DNA from: JAJDXO01 sp964620095
GTDB taxonomy: Bacteria > Pseudomonadota > Alphaproteobacteria > Rhodospirillales > UBA2165
Assembly (NCBI GenBank): GCA_964620095.1
Contig: CAZUGT010000149.1
Span: 1 to 9,253, forward strand
Direction of reading: 5' to 3'
DNA: 9,253 nucleotides
Position numbers and translations under genes: made by a program. The notes under the pieces were generated by a model. That model saw nothing but the letters and a program-made list of their open reading frames with translations, was not told where the DNA came from and did no database searches. Shown here piece after piece: positions 1 through 7,405 of the stretch; within the stretch, counting starts at the first letter, position 1, and each line of letters begins with the position of its first letter.

Positions 1-1100
1 GAGGCGCCGACATAGTCGATATCCTGGCCCGCCTTGATGGCCTTCACCGCCTCGGCGAACTGACCCGGACCCACCTTCTTGCCGGGCGGGTTGGCGACCG
101 CGCGCAGCGCATCGCGGATCGCCTTGGGATCGTTGGTGCCCGCCTTGACGGCCGCGAGACCGGCAAGAATCGTGGCGTCATAGGCGCTGTCGATGAACGG
201 CCGCGGCGGCAGTTCTCCGTACTTCTTCTCGTACAATTTCCGGAAGTTGTCCTGGGCCGCGCTTTTGGATTCCGGCGCGGTGGCGTAGGAGCCGTTCAGG
301 AACTTGGCGCCGATCGCCTCGATCATCTTTTCGTGCTTCATCCCGTCGGTGAAGACGAACTTGTCGAAGAAGCCGCCTTCGAGGCTCTGCTTGAGGATCG
401 GAATGCCGTCTTCGGGATAGGCGATCAACAGCAAACGTTCCGGCTTGCCCTTCGCCGCCTTCTGAAGTTCGCCCCGGTAGGATGCCTGTTTCTCCTCATA
501 GCCGATGGACGCGGTCACCTTGCCCTTGAAGTTCTTCGAGAACGCCTCGGCCAGGCCTTTGCCGTAGTCATTGTTGACGTAGATGATGCTGACCGATTTC
601 AAGTTCTTCTCGGCCGCCACCTGGGCCAGCGCGATGCCTTGCACGGCGTCCGTCGGAACGGTCCGGAACAGGAAATCGTTATCGGCCAGGCCGGTGATGA
701 CCGGCGACGTGGAGGCGCTCGATATTTGCGTCACGCCCGACTTGCTGGTGACCGAACTGGCGATCGGAATGGTGACGCCGCTGGACAATGCGCCGATGAC
801 CGCTTGGACCTTTTCCACGGACACCAGTCGCTTGGCCGCGTCGACGCCGGCCTGCGGCGAGGTTTGGGTATCGCCGACGCTGAGCGCCACCTTGCCGCCA
901 TTGACGCCGCCCGCGGCATTCATTTCGTCAACGGCCAGCTTGACGCCGTTGAGCGAGGCCCCGCCATAGGCCTGCAGGCCGCCGGTCATGGGCATGAGCG
1001 CGCCCAGTTTCAGGCCCTCGGCCTGAGCCTGGGTTGCCGGTCCGGCAGCCACCGCAACGGCGACCAACGCGATACCGGCCATGCGTGAAATTTGAACCAT
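1..1100 (-). CDS. ABC transporter periplasmic substrate-binding protein, LivK-like (C-terminus cut by window edge)
   Basis: Partial gene read leftward from ATG at 1100-1098; about 366 residues are visible and the stop lies beyond position 1. The product should be a periplasmic type-1 solute-binding protein (Peripla_BP_6, LivK/branched-chain amino acid group) that delivers ligand to an ABC permease. A signal peptide is clear: a hydrophobic stretch at residues ~8-20 and an AQA|E cleavage site near residue 27. The mature protein opens with the family pattern KLGALMPMTGGLQAYGG, followed by GVKLAVDEMNAAGG, the binding-cleft stretch ISSASTSP, the YVNNDYGKGLAEAF lobe and FIDSAYDATILAAGLA. It ends at DIDYVGAS, so only some tens of residues appear to be missing. 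The start is fixed by a perfect AGGAGG (1110-1105) four bases upstream. The ligand cannot be read: this family also binds amides, urea and aromatics. No permease or ATPase gene is visible; they may lie left of the window. Confidence 0.93.
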   Translation of the reverse strand, partial: MVQISRMAGIALVAVAVAAGPATQAQAEGLKLGALMPMTGGLQAYGGASLNGVKLAVDEMNAAGGVNGGKVALSVGDTQTSPQAGVDAAKRLVSVEKVQAVIGALSSGVTIPIASSVTSKSGVTQISSASTSPVITGLADNDFLFRTVPTDAVQGIALAQVAAEKNLKSVSIIYVNNDYGKGLAEAFSKNFKGKVTASIGYEEKQASYRGELQKAAKGKPERLLLIAYPEDGIPILKQSLEGGFFDKFVFTDGMKHEKMIEAIGAKFLNGSYATAPESKSAAQDNFRKLYEKKYGELPPRPFIDSAYDATILAGLAAVKAGTNDPKAIRDALRAVANPPGKKVGPGQFAEAVKAIKAGQDIDYVGA

Positions 1101-1136
1101 GTTCCCTCCTAATCATTCATGGGTCATGACGAAAAA

Positions 1137-1165
1137 ACTCTACTCGGGGTGTGAACCGGGTGCAA
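1137..1165 (-). promoter_or_regulatory. Candidate sigma-70-like promoter for the substrate-binding protein gene
   Basis: On the minus strand, TTGCAC (1165-1160) and TAGAGT (1142-1137) are separated by exactly 17 bases, about 37 bases upstream of the start codon. The -35 matches the consensus at three positions and the -10 at four, so this is only a reasonable candidate. It lies in the 284-base divergent region shared with metY. Confidence 0.3.
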
Positions 1166-1263
1166 CGCCCGACAACGGAATTCACAGGCTCCCGGTACGG
1201 ATTGTCATCGCGGTCCGGCGCCTCGTTCCTGGCGTCCCATCCAATGCTTGCGGCAGTGGTGTC

Positions 1264-1293
1264 TTGACACATGATGAACCGCCGTGGTCATTG
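1264..1293 (+). promoter_or_regulatory. Candidate promoter for metY (perfect -35, weak -10)
   Basis: A perfect TTGACA lies at 1264-1269, 115 bases upstream of the metY start. The expected -10 zone (about 1287-1293, GTCATTG) matches the consensus poorly, so either the -10 is degenerate, an activator helps, or the box is chance. The resulting leader would be roughly 85-90 bases. I looked in it for a SAM-II riboswitch, which is common before alphaproteobacterial met genes, and did not find the conserved GCTAAA-type pseudoknot segment. Confidence 0.35.
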
Positions 1294-1304
1294 GCTGCTC
1301 ACCG

Positions 1305-1323
1305 GGTAGCAAATCAACCTACC
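1305..1323 (+). repeat. Small inverted repeat in the metY leader
   Basis: GGTAG (1305-1309) pairs with CTACC (1319-1323) across a nine-base A-rich loop. It would fall within the metY leader if transcription starts after the TTGACA box at 1264. Five base pairs is short and no T-run follows, so it is not a terminator. It could be an operator half-site pair or chance. Confidence 0.25.
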
Positions 1324-1384
1324 GTTTCGCCGGCGCAGGGTAAATCCGCGTCGTTGACCATCAAGGAAGAGGACCAGAGAAATA

Positions 1385-2677
1385 ATGACCGCAGACACCA
1401 CCAATCCAGAAACCATCGTCCTGCACGGCGGATACCGCAATGATCCGGTGACCGGCGCGGTCGCGGTGCCGATCTATCAGACCACCTCGTATCAGTTCAA
1501 TGACGCCCAGCACGCGGAAAACCTGTTCGCGCTGAAGGAGCTTGGGAACATTTACACCCGAATCATGAACCCGACGGCCGACGTGCTGGAGCAGCGTCTT
1601 GCCGCGCTCGAAGGCGGCGCCGCGGCGCTTGCCCTGAGTTCGGGCCAGGCGGCGTCCATGTACGCGGTCATGAACCTTTGCCGCGCCGGAGACAATTTCG
1701 TCAGTTCCACCGACCTCTATGGGGGCACATGGAACCTGTTCGCGAATACGCTCAAGGATTTCGGGGTCGAGGCCCGTTTCGTCGACCCGGCCGATCCGGA
1801 GGATTTCGCCAAGGCGACGGACGACAGGACCCGGTGCTATTACGCCGAGACGCTGCCCAATCCGAAGCTCAACGTCTTCCCCATCAAGGAAGTGGCCGAT
1901 GTCGGCCGCGGGCTCGGCGTTCCGCTGATCATGGACAACACGGCCTGCCCAATCATCTGCCGCCCCTTCGATCATGGCGCCGCGGTGGTGATGTACTCGA
2001 CCACCAAGTATCTCGGCGGTCACGGGACGTCCATCGGCGGATTGCTCATCGACGGCGGCAATTTCGACTGGGAGGCCCACAAGGAGCGCTTCCCCACCCT
2101 CAACGAACCGGATCCGAGCTATCACGGCGCGGTCTGGACGGAGGCGGTCAAGCCGCTTGGGCCGATCGCCTTTATTCTGCGCGCGCGGGTCGTCCTGCTT
2201 CGCGACGTCGGCGCCGCGCCCAGTCCGTTCAATTCCTTTCAGACCATTCAAGGGCTGGAGACGCTGCCGCTCAGGATGCGCGCCCATTGCGAGAACGCGG
2301 TCAAGGTCGCCGATTATCTTGCCGGACACGACAAGGTCGAGACGGTGATCTATCCGAACCAGCAGAACGGTGAAATGCGCCGCCGCGCGGATGCCTACAT
2401 GAATGGCGGCTATGGCGCGCTGGTCGGGTTCGAACTCGCCGGCGGCAAGGAGGCCGGGGCCAGGTTCATCGATGCCCTGAACATGTTCTACCATGTGGCC
2501 AATATCGGGGATGCGCGCTCCCTCGCCATCCATCCCGCGACCACCACCCATTCGCAGCTCAGCGCCGAGGAGCAGGAGCAGACCGGCGTGACACCCGGCT
2601 ATGTGCGCCTGTCGGTCGGCATCGAGCACATCGACGACATCATCGCCGATCTCGACCAGGCGCTGGCGGCGGCCTGA
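1385..2677 (+). CDS. metY: O-acetylhomoserine sulfhydrylase (O-acetylhomoserine aminocarboxypropyltransferase)
   Basis: A 430-residue cytosolic PLP enzyme of the Cys/Met metabolism family. MetY condenses O-acetylhomoserine with sulfide to give homocysteine and acetate, the direct sulfhydrylation route to methionine. The PLP lysine is K208 in STTKYLGGHGTSIGG, where the GGHGTSIGG run is diagnostic of MetY rather than cystathionine enzymes. Y57 and R59 (YTRIMNPT) are the phosphate-contacting pair, and SSGQAA and SSTDLYGGT are further cofactor-site motifs. The ~430-residue length and the ending VRLSVGIEHIDDIIADLDQAL also fit MetY. The PLP-aspartate stretch reads MDNTACPIICRPFDHG, where many family members have DNTFATP; I recall this DNTA type from alphaproteobacterial MetY proteins. 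The ATG at 1385 is preceded by a purine-rich AAGGAAGAGG (1363-1372), a slightly distant ribosome site. hemB starts 14 bases after the stop, so the two are probably cotranscribed. O-succinylhomoserine as substrate cannot be excluded. Confidence 0.93.
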   Translation: MTADTTNPETIVLHGGYRNDPVTGAVAVPIYQTTSYQFNDAQHAENLFALKELGNIYTRIMNPTADVLEQRLAALEGGAAALALSSGQAASMYAVMNLCRAGDNFVSSTDLYGGTWNLFANTLKDFGVEARFVDPADPEDFAKATDDRTRCYYAETLPNPKLNVFPIKEVADVGRGLGVPLIMDNTACPIICRPFDHGAAVVMYSTTKYLGGHGTSIGGLLIDGGNFDWEAHKERFPTLNEPDPSYHGAVWTEAVKPLGPIAFILRARVVLLRDVGAAPSPFNSFQTIQGLETLPLRMRAHCENAVKVADYLAGHDKVETVIYPNQQNGEMRRRADAYMNGGYGALVGFELAGGKEAGARFIDALNMFYHVANIGDARSLAIHPATTTHSQLSAEEQEQTGVTPGYVRLSVGIEHIDDIIADLDQALAAA

Positions 2678-2691
2678 TCCGGTCCGGTCCG

Positions 2692-3690
2692 ATGATCGTC
2701 CCCGGCAGTTTTCCCACCACCCGGCTCCGCCGCAACCGGCGCGATGACTGGAATCGCCGCCTGGTCGCCGAGAGCCGGTTGGGGCCCGAGGACTTCATCC
2801 TTCCGGTATTCGTCGTCGAAGGCGAAAACAGGCGCGAGCCGGTCGACTCCATGCCGGGCATCGACCGGTTGTCCTGCGATCTGCTGGCGGACGCCGTCGG
2901 CGAGGCATTGGATCTTCGGATTCCGGCGATCGCCATATTTCCCGAGGTCGATCCCGCGCTGAAGACGCCGGACGCGGCCGAGGCGGTCAACCCGGAGAAC
3001 CTGGTCTGCCGGGCCATCCGGACGGTGAAGTCCCGGCACCCGGACATGGGCATCGTTTGCGACGCGGCCCTCGATCCGTTCAACAGCCACGGTCACGACG
3101 GCATTGTCCGCGACGGGGAAATCCTCAACGACGAATCCGTCGAGGTGCTTTGCCGCCAGTCCGTTATCCAGGCCGACGCCGGCTGCGAGGTGATCGCGCC
3201 GTCGGACATGATGGACGGCCGCGTGGGCGCCATCCGCAAGGCCCTCGACGAAGCCGGGCATGAGGGCGTGCGGATCATGTCCTATGCGGCGAAATACGCC
3301 TCGGCGTTTTACGGGCCGTTCCGCGACGCCATCGGGTCCAAGGCGGCCCTGAAAGGCGACAAGAAGACCTACCAGATGGACCCGGCCAATTCCGACGAGG
3401 CCATTCGCGAGGTCGCCCTGGACCTGGCCGAGGGGGCCGACATGGTCATGGTCAAGCCCGGGCTGCCCTATCTGGATATCGTCCGGCGGGTGAAAACCGA
3501 GTTCGGCGTCCCGACGTTCGCCTATCAGGTGTCGGGCGAGTACGCCATGCTGAAGGGCGCGGTTCAAAACGGCTGGCTGGACAACGACAAGGTGGTGCTG
3601 GAAAGCCTGATGGCGTTCAAGCGCGCGGGCGCCGACGGCATCCTCACCTATCTGGCGGTCGAGGCGGCGAAGCTCCTGAAATCCGGTTAG
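2692..3690 (+). CDS. hemB: Delta-aminolevulinic acid dehydratase (porphobilinogen synthase), non-zinc type
   Basis: A 332-residue cytosolic enzyme that condenses two 5-aminolevulinate molecules to porphobilinogen, an early step of haem, sirohaem, cobalamin and chlorophyll synthesis. The two Schiff-base lysines are K201 (MSYAAKYASAFYGPFRDA) and K255 (MVKPGLPYLDI). The metal-site segment at 123-137 reads CDAALDPFNSHGHDG: the three positions that are cysteines in zinc enzymes such as E. coli HemB (120, 122, 130) are A126, D128 and D136. This matches the magnesium-type enzyme known from Bradyrhizobium. The N-terminus TRLRRNRRDDWNRRLV is typical. The ATG at 2692 has no purine-rich ribosome site, so translation is probably coupled to metY, which ends 14 bases upstream. 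The protein is full length with no damage visible. The link to metY may reflect only a shared operon; sirohaem for sulfite reductase is a possible functional tie, which is inference. Confidence 0.97.
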   Translation: MIVPGSFPTTRLRRNRRDDWNRRLVAESRLGPEDFILPVFVVEGENRREPVDSMPGIDRLSCDLLADAVGEALDLRIPAIAIFPEVDPALKTPDAAEAVNPENLVCRAIRTVKSRHPDMGIVCDAALDPFNSHGHDGIVRDGEILNDESVEVLCRQSVIQADAGCEVIAPSDMMDGRVGAIRKALDEAGHEGVRIMSYAAKYASAFYGPFRDAIGSKAALKGDKKTYQMDPANSDEAIREVALDLAEGADMVMVKPGLPYLDIVRRVKTEFGVPTFAYQVSGEYAMLKGAVQNGWLDNDKVVLESLMAFKRAGADGILTYLAVEAAKLLKSG

Positions 3691-3780
3691 GTCCCGGGTG
3701 TGGCGTTCGCCGTCGCCCTCCGTGGCGCACGAAACGGTTCTGTTGCTTCGGCAGGTGTCCCTCGGTGATTTTGGGTGCGG

Positions 3781-6150
3781 ATGAAACGAGTTCTGAAATA
3801 TGCGGCCTACCTGCTGGCGTTTCTGGCGGCGGCCGTCGCCGGCGGCATCCTGTGGCTGCGCACCTCCCTTCCCCCGGCCGAGCGCACGGTCGCCGATCCG
3901 CTGCTTCGGGGAACGGTCGAGGTATTGTTCGACGAAAAGGAAGTCCCCTACATATTCGCCGAAAACCGGCAGGACGCCGCGTTTGCCCTTGGCTTCGCCC
4001 ATGCGGAGAACCGGCTTTGGCAGATGGAATCCCAGCGCCGGCTGGCGGCGGGACGGCTCTCGGAAATTCTGGGCGATCGCACGGTTAGCATCGACCGTTT
4101 CATGCGCACCTTGGGTCTTTATCGGTCCGCCGAGGCTTCTTTCGCCGGACTGGAACCCGAAACCAGGGCCACGTTCGAAGCCTACGCCGCGGGCGTGAAC
4201 CGTTGGCTCGAAACCCGCTCGGGCGCCCTGCCGCCCGAGTTCGTGGCGTTGCGTCATGAGCCCGAGATCTGGCGGCCCGCGGACTCGCTGGTATGGGGCA
4301 AGCTGATGGCCCTCAGGCTCAGCGGCAACTTCCAGGACGAACTGCAGCGGCTGCAGGCGTTGAATGCCGGCCATGATCTGGAGCGCCTGAAGGAATTATG
4401 GCCGGACTATCCGGGCGACGGGCCGGTCACCGGCGAGGGACGGCGGGCGGCGGCGGACCCCGGCTACCTCGGCCGTCTGACGGCATCGACGGCCGAAATC
4501 GTCCCGCGTTTCCGAGGCGCCTCCAATTCATGGGCGATCGGCGGCGCCCGGACCCGAAGCGGCAAGCCGCTGCTGGCGAACGATCCGCACCTCGGGTTCG
4601 GCGCGCCGATCTTGTGGTATCTCGCCAAGATCATCACGCCTGATGGGAGCTTGACCGGGGCGACGGTTCCGGGTGTGCCGCTGCATGTGCTGGGTCATAC
4701 GGACGGCCTCGCCTGGGGCCTGACGACGACCCAGACCGATCTCCAGGACCTTTACGTGGAGACCCTCGATCCCGAACGGCCCAATCATTACCTCACCCCG
4801 GACGGCCCCCGTCCGTTCGAAACCCGGGTCGAAACATTGCAAGTGCGCGGCGGCGAGCCGGTGACCTTCACGGTTCGCTCGACCCATCGCGGGCCGGTCA
4901 TCTCGGACCTGGAGCCCGGCGGAAACCTGACCGTCTCCCTGCAGGCGGTGTTCCTGCGCGGAGCCGATACGACGGCCCAGTCCGTTCTCAAACTCAATCG
5001 TGCACGGAACGCGGGGGAGCTGCGGACCGCCCTCAGGGATTTCAAGGCGCCTCAGCAGAACGTCGTTTACGCCGACACCGGCGGCGTGTTCGGTTTTATT
5101 TCAGCCGGCACCGTGCCGATCCGCAAATCCGGGCGCGGATTCGTCCCCGGAGACGGCGCCTCCGGCGAGGCGGACTGGACGGGCGTCATTCCGTTCGACG
5201 AACTGCCCCAGTCGGAAAACCCCGCCGAGGGGTTCGTCGCCAACGCCAACAACAAGGTGACGCCGGAGGGCTACCCCTACTTCGTGACGGTGGACTGGAC
5301 GGCACCCTACCGGGCCCGGCGGATCGTCGAGACCCTGAGGAACCTCGAAGCAGCCACCGCCGGCCAGATGACCGGCCTGCAGATGGATTCGGTCTCCTTG
5401 GCGGCCCGGGACCTCATTCCCCTGATGCTCGATTTTCAAACCCGGGACCCCGAGCTCCAAAAGGTGATGGACCTGTTGCGCCGGTGGGACGGCGGCATGA
5501 ACATCGATCGTCCCGAACCGCTGATTTTCGACCGCTGGCTCCGGTCGTTGAACCGGGAACTGTATGCCGACGATTTCGGCGGCGCATTCGGCGAGTTCTG
5601 GGGGAGGCGGCCCCTGTTCATCCGGAATGTCCTGTCGGGGGTATCGCCCTCGTGGTGCGATGATGTCGCGACCCCGGCACCGGAAACCTGCGCCGCGGCG
5701 TTGGAGGCCTCGCTCAAGGCGACGCTGACCGAGCTCTCCGAGGCCACGGGCACCTCGAACCCGGCACACTGGCGTTGGGGCGATCACCACGTCGCCCGGT
5801 TCCGCCATCAATTTTTCCAGCATGTGCCGGTCGTCCGCATGCTCACCGACCTGAGCACCCCGACATCCGGGGGAAACTTCACGGTCAACCGGGGGACGAC
5901 CCGGATGCGCAATCCCCGCGCGCCGCACGACCACATTCACGGCGCGGGATATCGCGGCGTCTATGATCTCGCCGATCTCTCCCGGTCCCGGTTCGTCATC
6001 GCCACCGGGCAGTCGGGAAACCCGCTGTCTCCGCATTATCGCGACTTTCTGCCGCTGTGGGCGTCCGGCGGGCATGTGGCCCTCGACAAGACCAAACGGC
6101 AACTGGAACAATCGGCGGCCCGCCGCCATACTTTCCGGCCTCGGCGGTGA
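3781..6150 (+). CDS. Penicillin-acylase-family Ntn hydrolase (membrane-anchored or exported)
   Basis: A 789-residue precursor of the penicillin amidase family (S45), which cleaves itself and then hydrolyses amides such as beta-lactam side chains, N-acyl-homoserine lactones or N-acyl amino acids. Residues ~4-26 form one hydrophobic segment (YAAYLLAFLAAAVAGGILWL) with no clear cleavage site, so it is either an export signal or an anchor. The alpha-chain motif GFAHAENRLWQMESQRRLAAG follows. The nucleophile is S248 in RGASNSWAIGG, which would become residue 1 of the beta chain, followed by SGKPLLANDPHL. GHTDGLAWGLTTTQTDLQDLY, the oxyanion asparagine in VANANN (N490, about beta 243) and the arginine cluster after Y510 complete the active site. 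ATG 3781 is preferred; GTG 3775 in frame adds only two residues. No strong ribosome site is seen. An 84-base gap (3691-3774) after hemB holds no clear terminator or promoter. The substrate is unknown. Confidence 0.9.
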   Translation: MKRVLKYAAYLLAFLAAAVAGGILWLRTSLPPAERTVADPLLRGTVEVLFDEKEVPYIFAENRQDAAFALGFAHAENRLWQMESQRRLAAGRLSEILGDRTVSIDRFMRTLGLYRSAEASFAGLEPETRATFEAYAAGVNRWLETRSGALPPEFVALRHEPEIWRPADSLVWGKLMALRLSGNFQDELQRLQALNAGHDLERLKELWPDYPGDGPVTGEGRRAAADPGYLGRLTASTAEIVPRFRGASNSWAIGGARTRSGKPLLANDPHLGFGAPILWYLAKIITPDGSLTGATVPGVPLHVLGHTDGLAWGLTTTQTDLQDLYVETLDPERPNHYLTPDGPRPFETRVETLQVRGGEPVTFTVRSTHRGPVISDLEPGGNLTVSLQAVFLRGADTTAQSVLKLNRARNAGELRTALRDFKAPQQNVVYADTGGVFGFISAGTVPIRKSGRGFVPGDGASGEADWTGVIPFDELPQSENPAEGFVANANNKVTPEGYPYFVTVDWTAPYRARRIVETLRNLEAATAGQMTGLQMDSVSLAARDLIPLMLDFQTRDPELQKVMDLLRRWDGGMNIDRPEPLIFDRWLRSLNRELYADDFGGAFGEFWGRRPLFIRNVLSGVSPSWCDDVATPAPETCAAALEASLKATLTELSEATGTSNPAHWRWGDHHVARFRHQFFQHVPVVRMLTDLSTPTSGGNFTVNRGTTRMRNPRAPHDHIHGAGYRGVYDLADLSRSRFVIATGQSGNPLSPHYRDFLPLWASGGHVALDKTKRQLEQSAARRHTFRPRR

Positions 6151-6166
6151 TTGGAGGCGAGGAACG

Positions 6167-7327
6167 ATGAGCGGCCCGGACAAGAGGTCCTTCGACACGC
6201 GGGTAATCCACGCCGGACAAGCGCCGGATGCCGGGACCGGTTCGGTGGTGACGCCCATCTACGCCACCGCGACCTTCGCCCAGGAAAGCCCCGGCAAGAC
6301 CAAGGGCTACGAGTACGCCCGGAGCGCCAATCCGACCCGGGACGCCTACGAAGCCTGTATCGCCGATCTCGAAAGCGGCACCCACGGTTTCGCATTCGCG
6401 TCGGGGACGGCGGCAACCGCGGCGGTCATCGACCTGCTGGATGCCGGCGACCGGGTTCTGGCGCTCCGGGACCTTTATGGCGGCACGACCCGCCTGTTCG
6501 AGCAGGTGCGCAAGCGAACGGCGGGGCTGGTTTTCGATTACGCGGACTTCGGCGAAGCCGGAGCGCTGGACGCCGCCATCCATCCTGACACCCGGCTGAT
6601 CTGGCTGGAAACCCCCAGCAATCCCATGTTGAACCTGGTGGATTTGGCCGCCGTTGCATCGGTCGCGCGGTCACGGGGTATCTTGACGGCGGTCGACAAT
6701 ACCTTCGCCACACCATGGGCGCAGCGGCCCCTGGAACTTGGGATCGACATCGTCGTGCATTCGGCCACGAAGTATCTCAATGGCCATTCCGACGTGATCG
6801 GCGGCGCCGTCGTGGTTGGCGACGATGAACTCGCGGAGCGCCTGGGTTTTCTCCAGAACGCCACCGGCGGCATCGCCGGCCCGTTCGATTCCTTTCTTGT
6901 CCTGCGCGGATTGAAAACCCTGTCGGTCCGCATGGAGCGTCATTGCGCCAACGCCTTGAAGATCGCCCGGTGGCTGGAAGACCGTCCGGAATTCGGCCGC
7001 GTTCTCTATCCGGGCCTCAGCTCCCATCCCGGCCATGAAATTTGCCGCACGCAAATGAATGGGCGAGGCGGCGGTATGGTGACCGCCATCCTGGACCGGG
7101 ATTTGGCGGGCACGGTCCGGTTTCTGGAACGGTGCCGGGTATTTACCCTGGCCGAAAGTCTGGGCGGCGTGGAGAGTTTGATCGAGCATCCGGCGATCAT
7201 GACCCATGCCTCGGTTCCCAAGGAAATTCGCGAAGAGGTCGGGATTGCCGACGGGCTCGTCAGGCTGTCCGTCGGCATCGAGGACGCCGACGATTTGATC
7301 GCCGATCTGCGGATGGCGTTGGATTGA
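6167..7327 (+). CDS. Cystathionine gamma-lyase / gamma-synthase-type PLP enzyme
   Basis: A 386-residue cytosolic PLP enzyme of the Cys/Met metabolism family, paralogous to the upstream MetY but from the shorter cystathionine branch. The PLP lysine is K202 in HSATKYLNGHSDVIGG, where NGHSD (not GGHGTS) separates it from MetY. Y50 and R52 (YEYARSANPTR) contact the cofactor phosphate of the neighbouring subunit, with FASGTAA, LRDLYGGTTRLF and the PLP-aspartate motif DNTFATPWAQRPLELG. The C-terminus ESLGGVESLIEHPAIMTHASVP then RLSVGIEDADDLIADL is typical. Gamma-lyase (cystathionine to cysteine, 2-oxobutyrate and ammonia) and gamma-synthase cannot be separated from motifs; beside a MetY a lyase role in reverse transsulfuration is attractive, as inference. 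GGAGG (6153-6157) sits nine bases before ATG 6167, which fixes this start. An open extension back to 5963 is rejected because it only overlaps the acylase. The 16-base gap to the acylase indicates cotranscription. Confidence 0.9.
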   Translation: MSGPDKRSFDTRVIHAGQAPDAGTGSVVTPIYATATFAQESPGKTKGYEYARSANPTRDAYEACIADLESGTHGFAFASGTAATAAVIDLLDAGDRVLALRDLYGGTTRLFEQVRKRTAGLVFDYADFGEAGALDAAIHPDTRLIWLETPSNPMLNLVDLAAVASVARSRGILTAVDNTFATPWAQRPLELGIDIVVHSATKYLNGHSDVIGGAVVVGDDELAERLGFLQNATGGIAGPFDSFLVLRGLKTLSVRMERHCANALKIARWLEDRPEFGRVLYPGLSSHPGHEICRTQMNGRGGGMVTAILDRDLAGTVRFLERCRVFTLAESLGGVESLIEHPAIMTHASVPKEIREEVGIADGLVRLSVGIEDADDLIADLRMALD

Positions 7328-7345
7328 GCCGAGCCGATTGAGCCG
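7322..7345 (+). repeat. Short direct repeat across the stop codon of the cystathionine enzyme gene
   Basis: GATTGAGCCG occurs at 7322-7331 and again at 7336-7345, a 14-base period. The first copy contains the TGA stop, so the second adds a TGA just downstream. It looks like a small slippage duplication. The remaining convergent gap to 7405 has no clear stem-plus-T terminator. Confidence 0.5.
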
Positions 7346-7405
7346 GAATGGAATGCCCCGCCCTGCGCTATTCCCCGCATGGGCCAGGCAACGAACTATT
7401 GAATT

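Noticed and set aside
333..1088. 251-residue plus-strand frame opposite the substrate-binding protein gene
   Set aside because: The minus-strand frame encodes a recognisable signal peptide and binding protein with a perfect ribosome site; the plus-strand frame has neither.
1300..1384. SAM-II riboswitch before metY
   Set aside because: The conserved GCTAAA-like pseudoknot strand and matching first stem were not found by eye.
1361..2629. 422-residue minus-strand frame opposite metY
   Set aside because: It mirrors metY almost exactly and shows no recognisable domain, so it is a shadow of codon bias.
2599..4374. 591-residue open frame on the minus strand opposite hemB and the acylase
   Set aside because: It lies antisense to two clearly recognised genes, has no family motif, and is Arg/Gly/His-rich as expected of a mirror frame in GC-rich DNA.
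5963..6166. Upstream extension of the cystathionine enzyme gene
   Set aside because: The added 68 residues overlap the acylase gene and resemble no family N-terminus, whereas ATG 6167 has GGAGG nine bases upstream and gives the normal length.
5101..6258. 385-residue minus-strand frame opposite the end of the acylase gene
   Set aside because: It is antisense to catalytic parts of the acylase and has a compositional translation without motifs.
7328..7405. Intrinsic terminator after the cystathionine enzyme gene
   Set aside because: Only weak pairings such as GGAAT/ATTCC with long loops are present, and no T-run follows.
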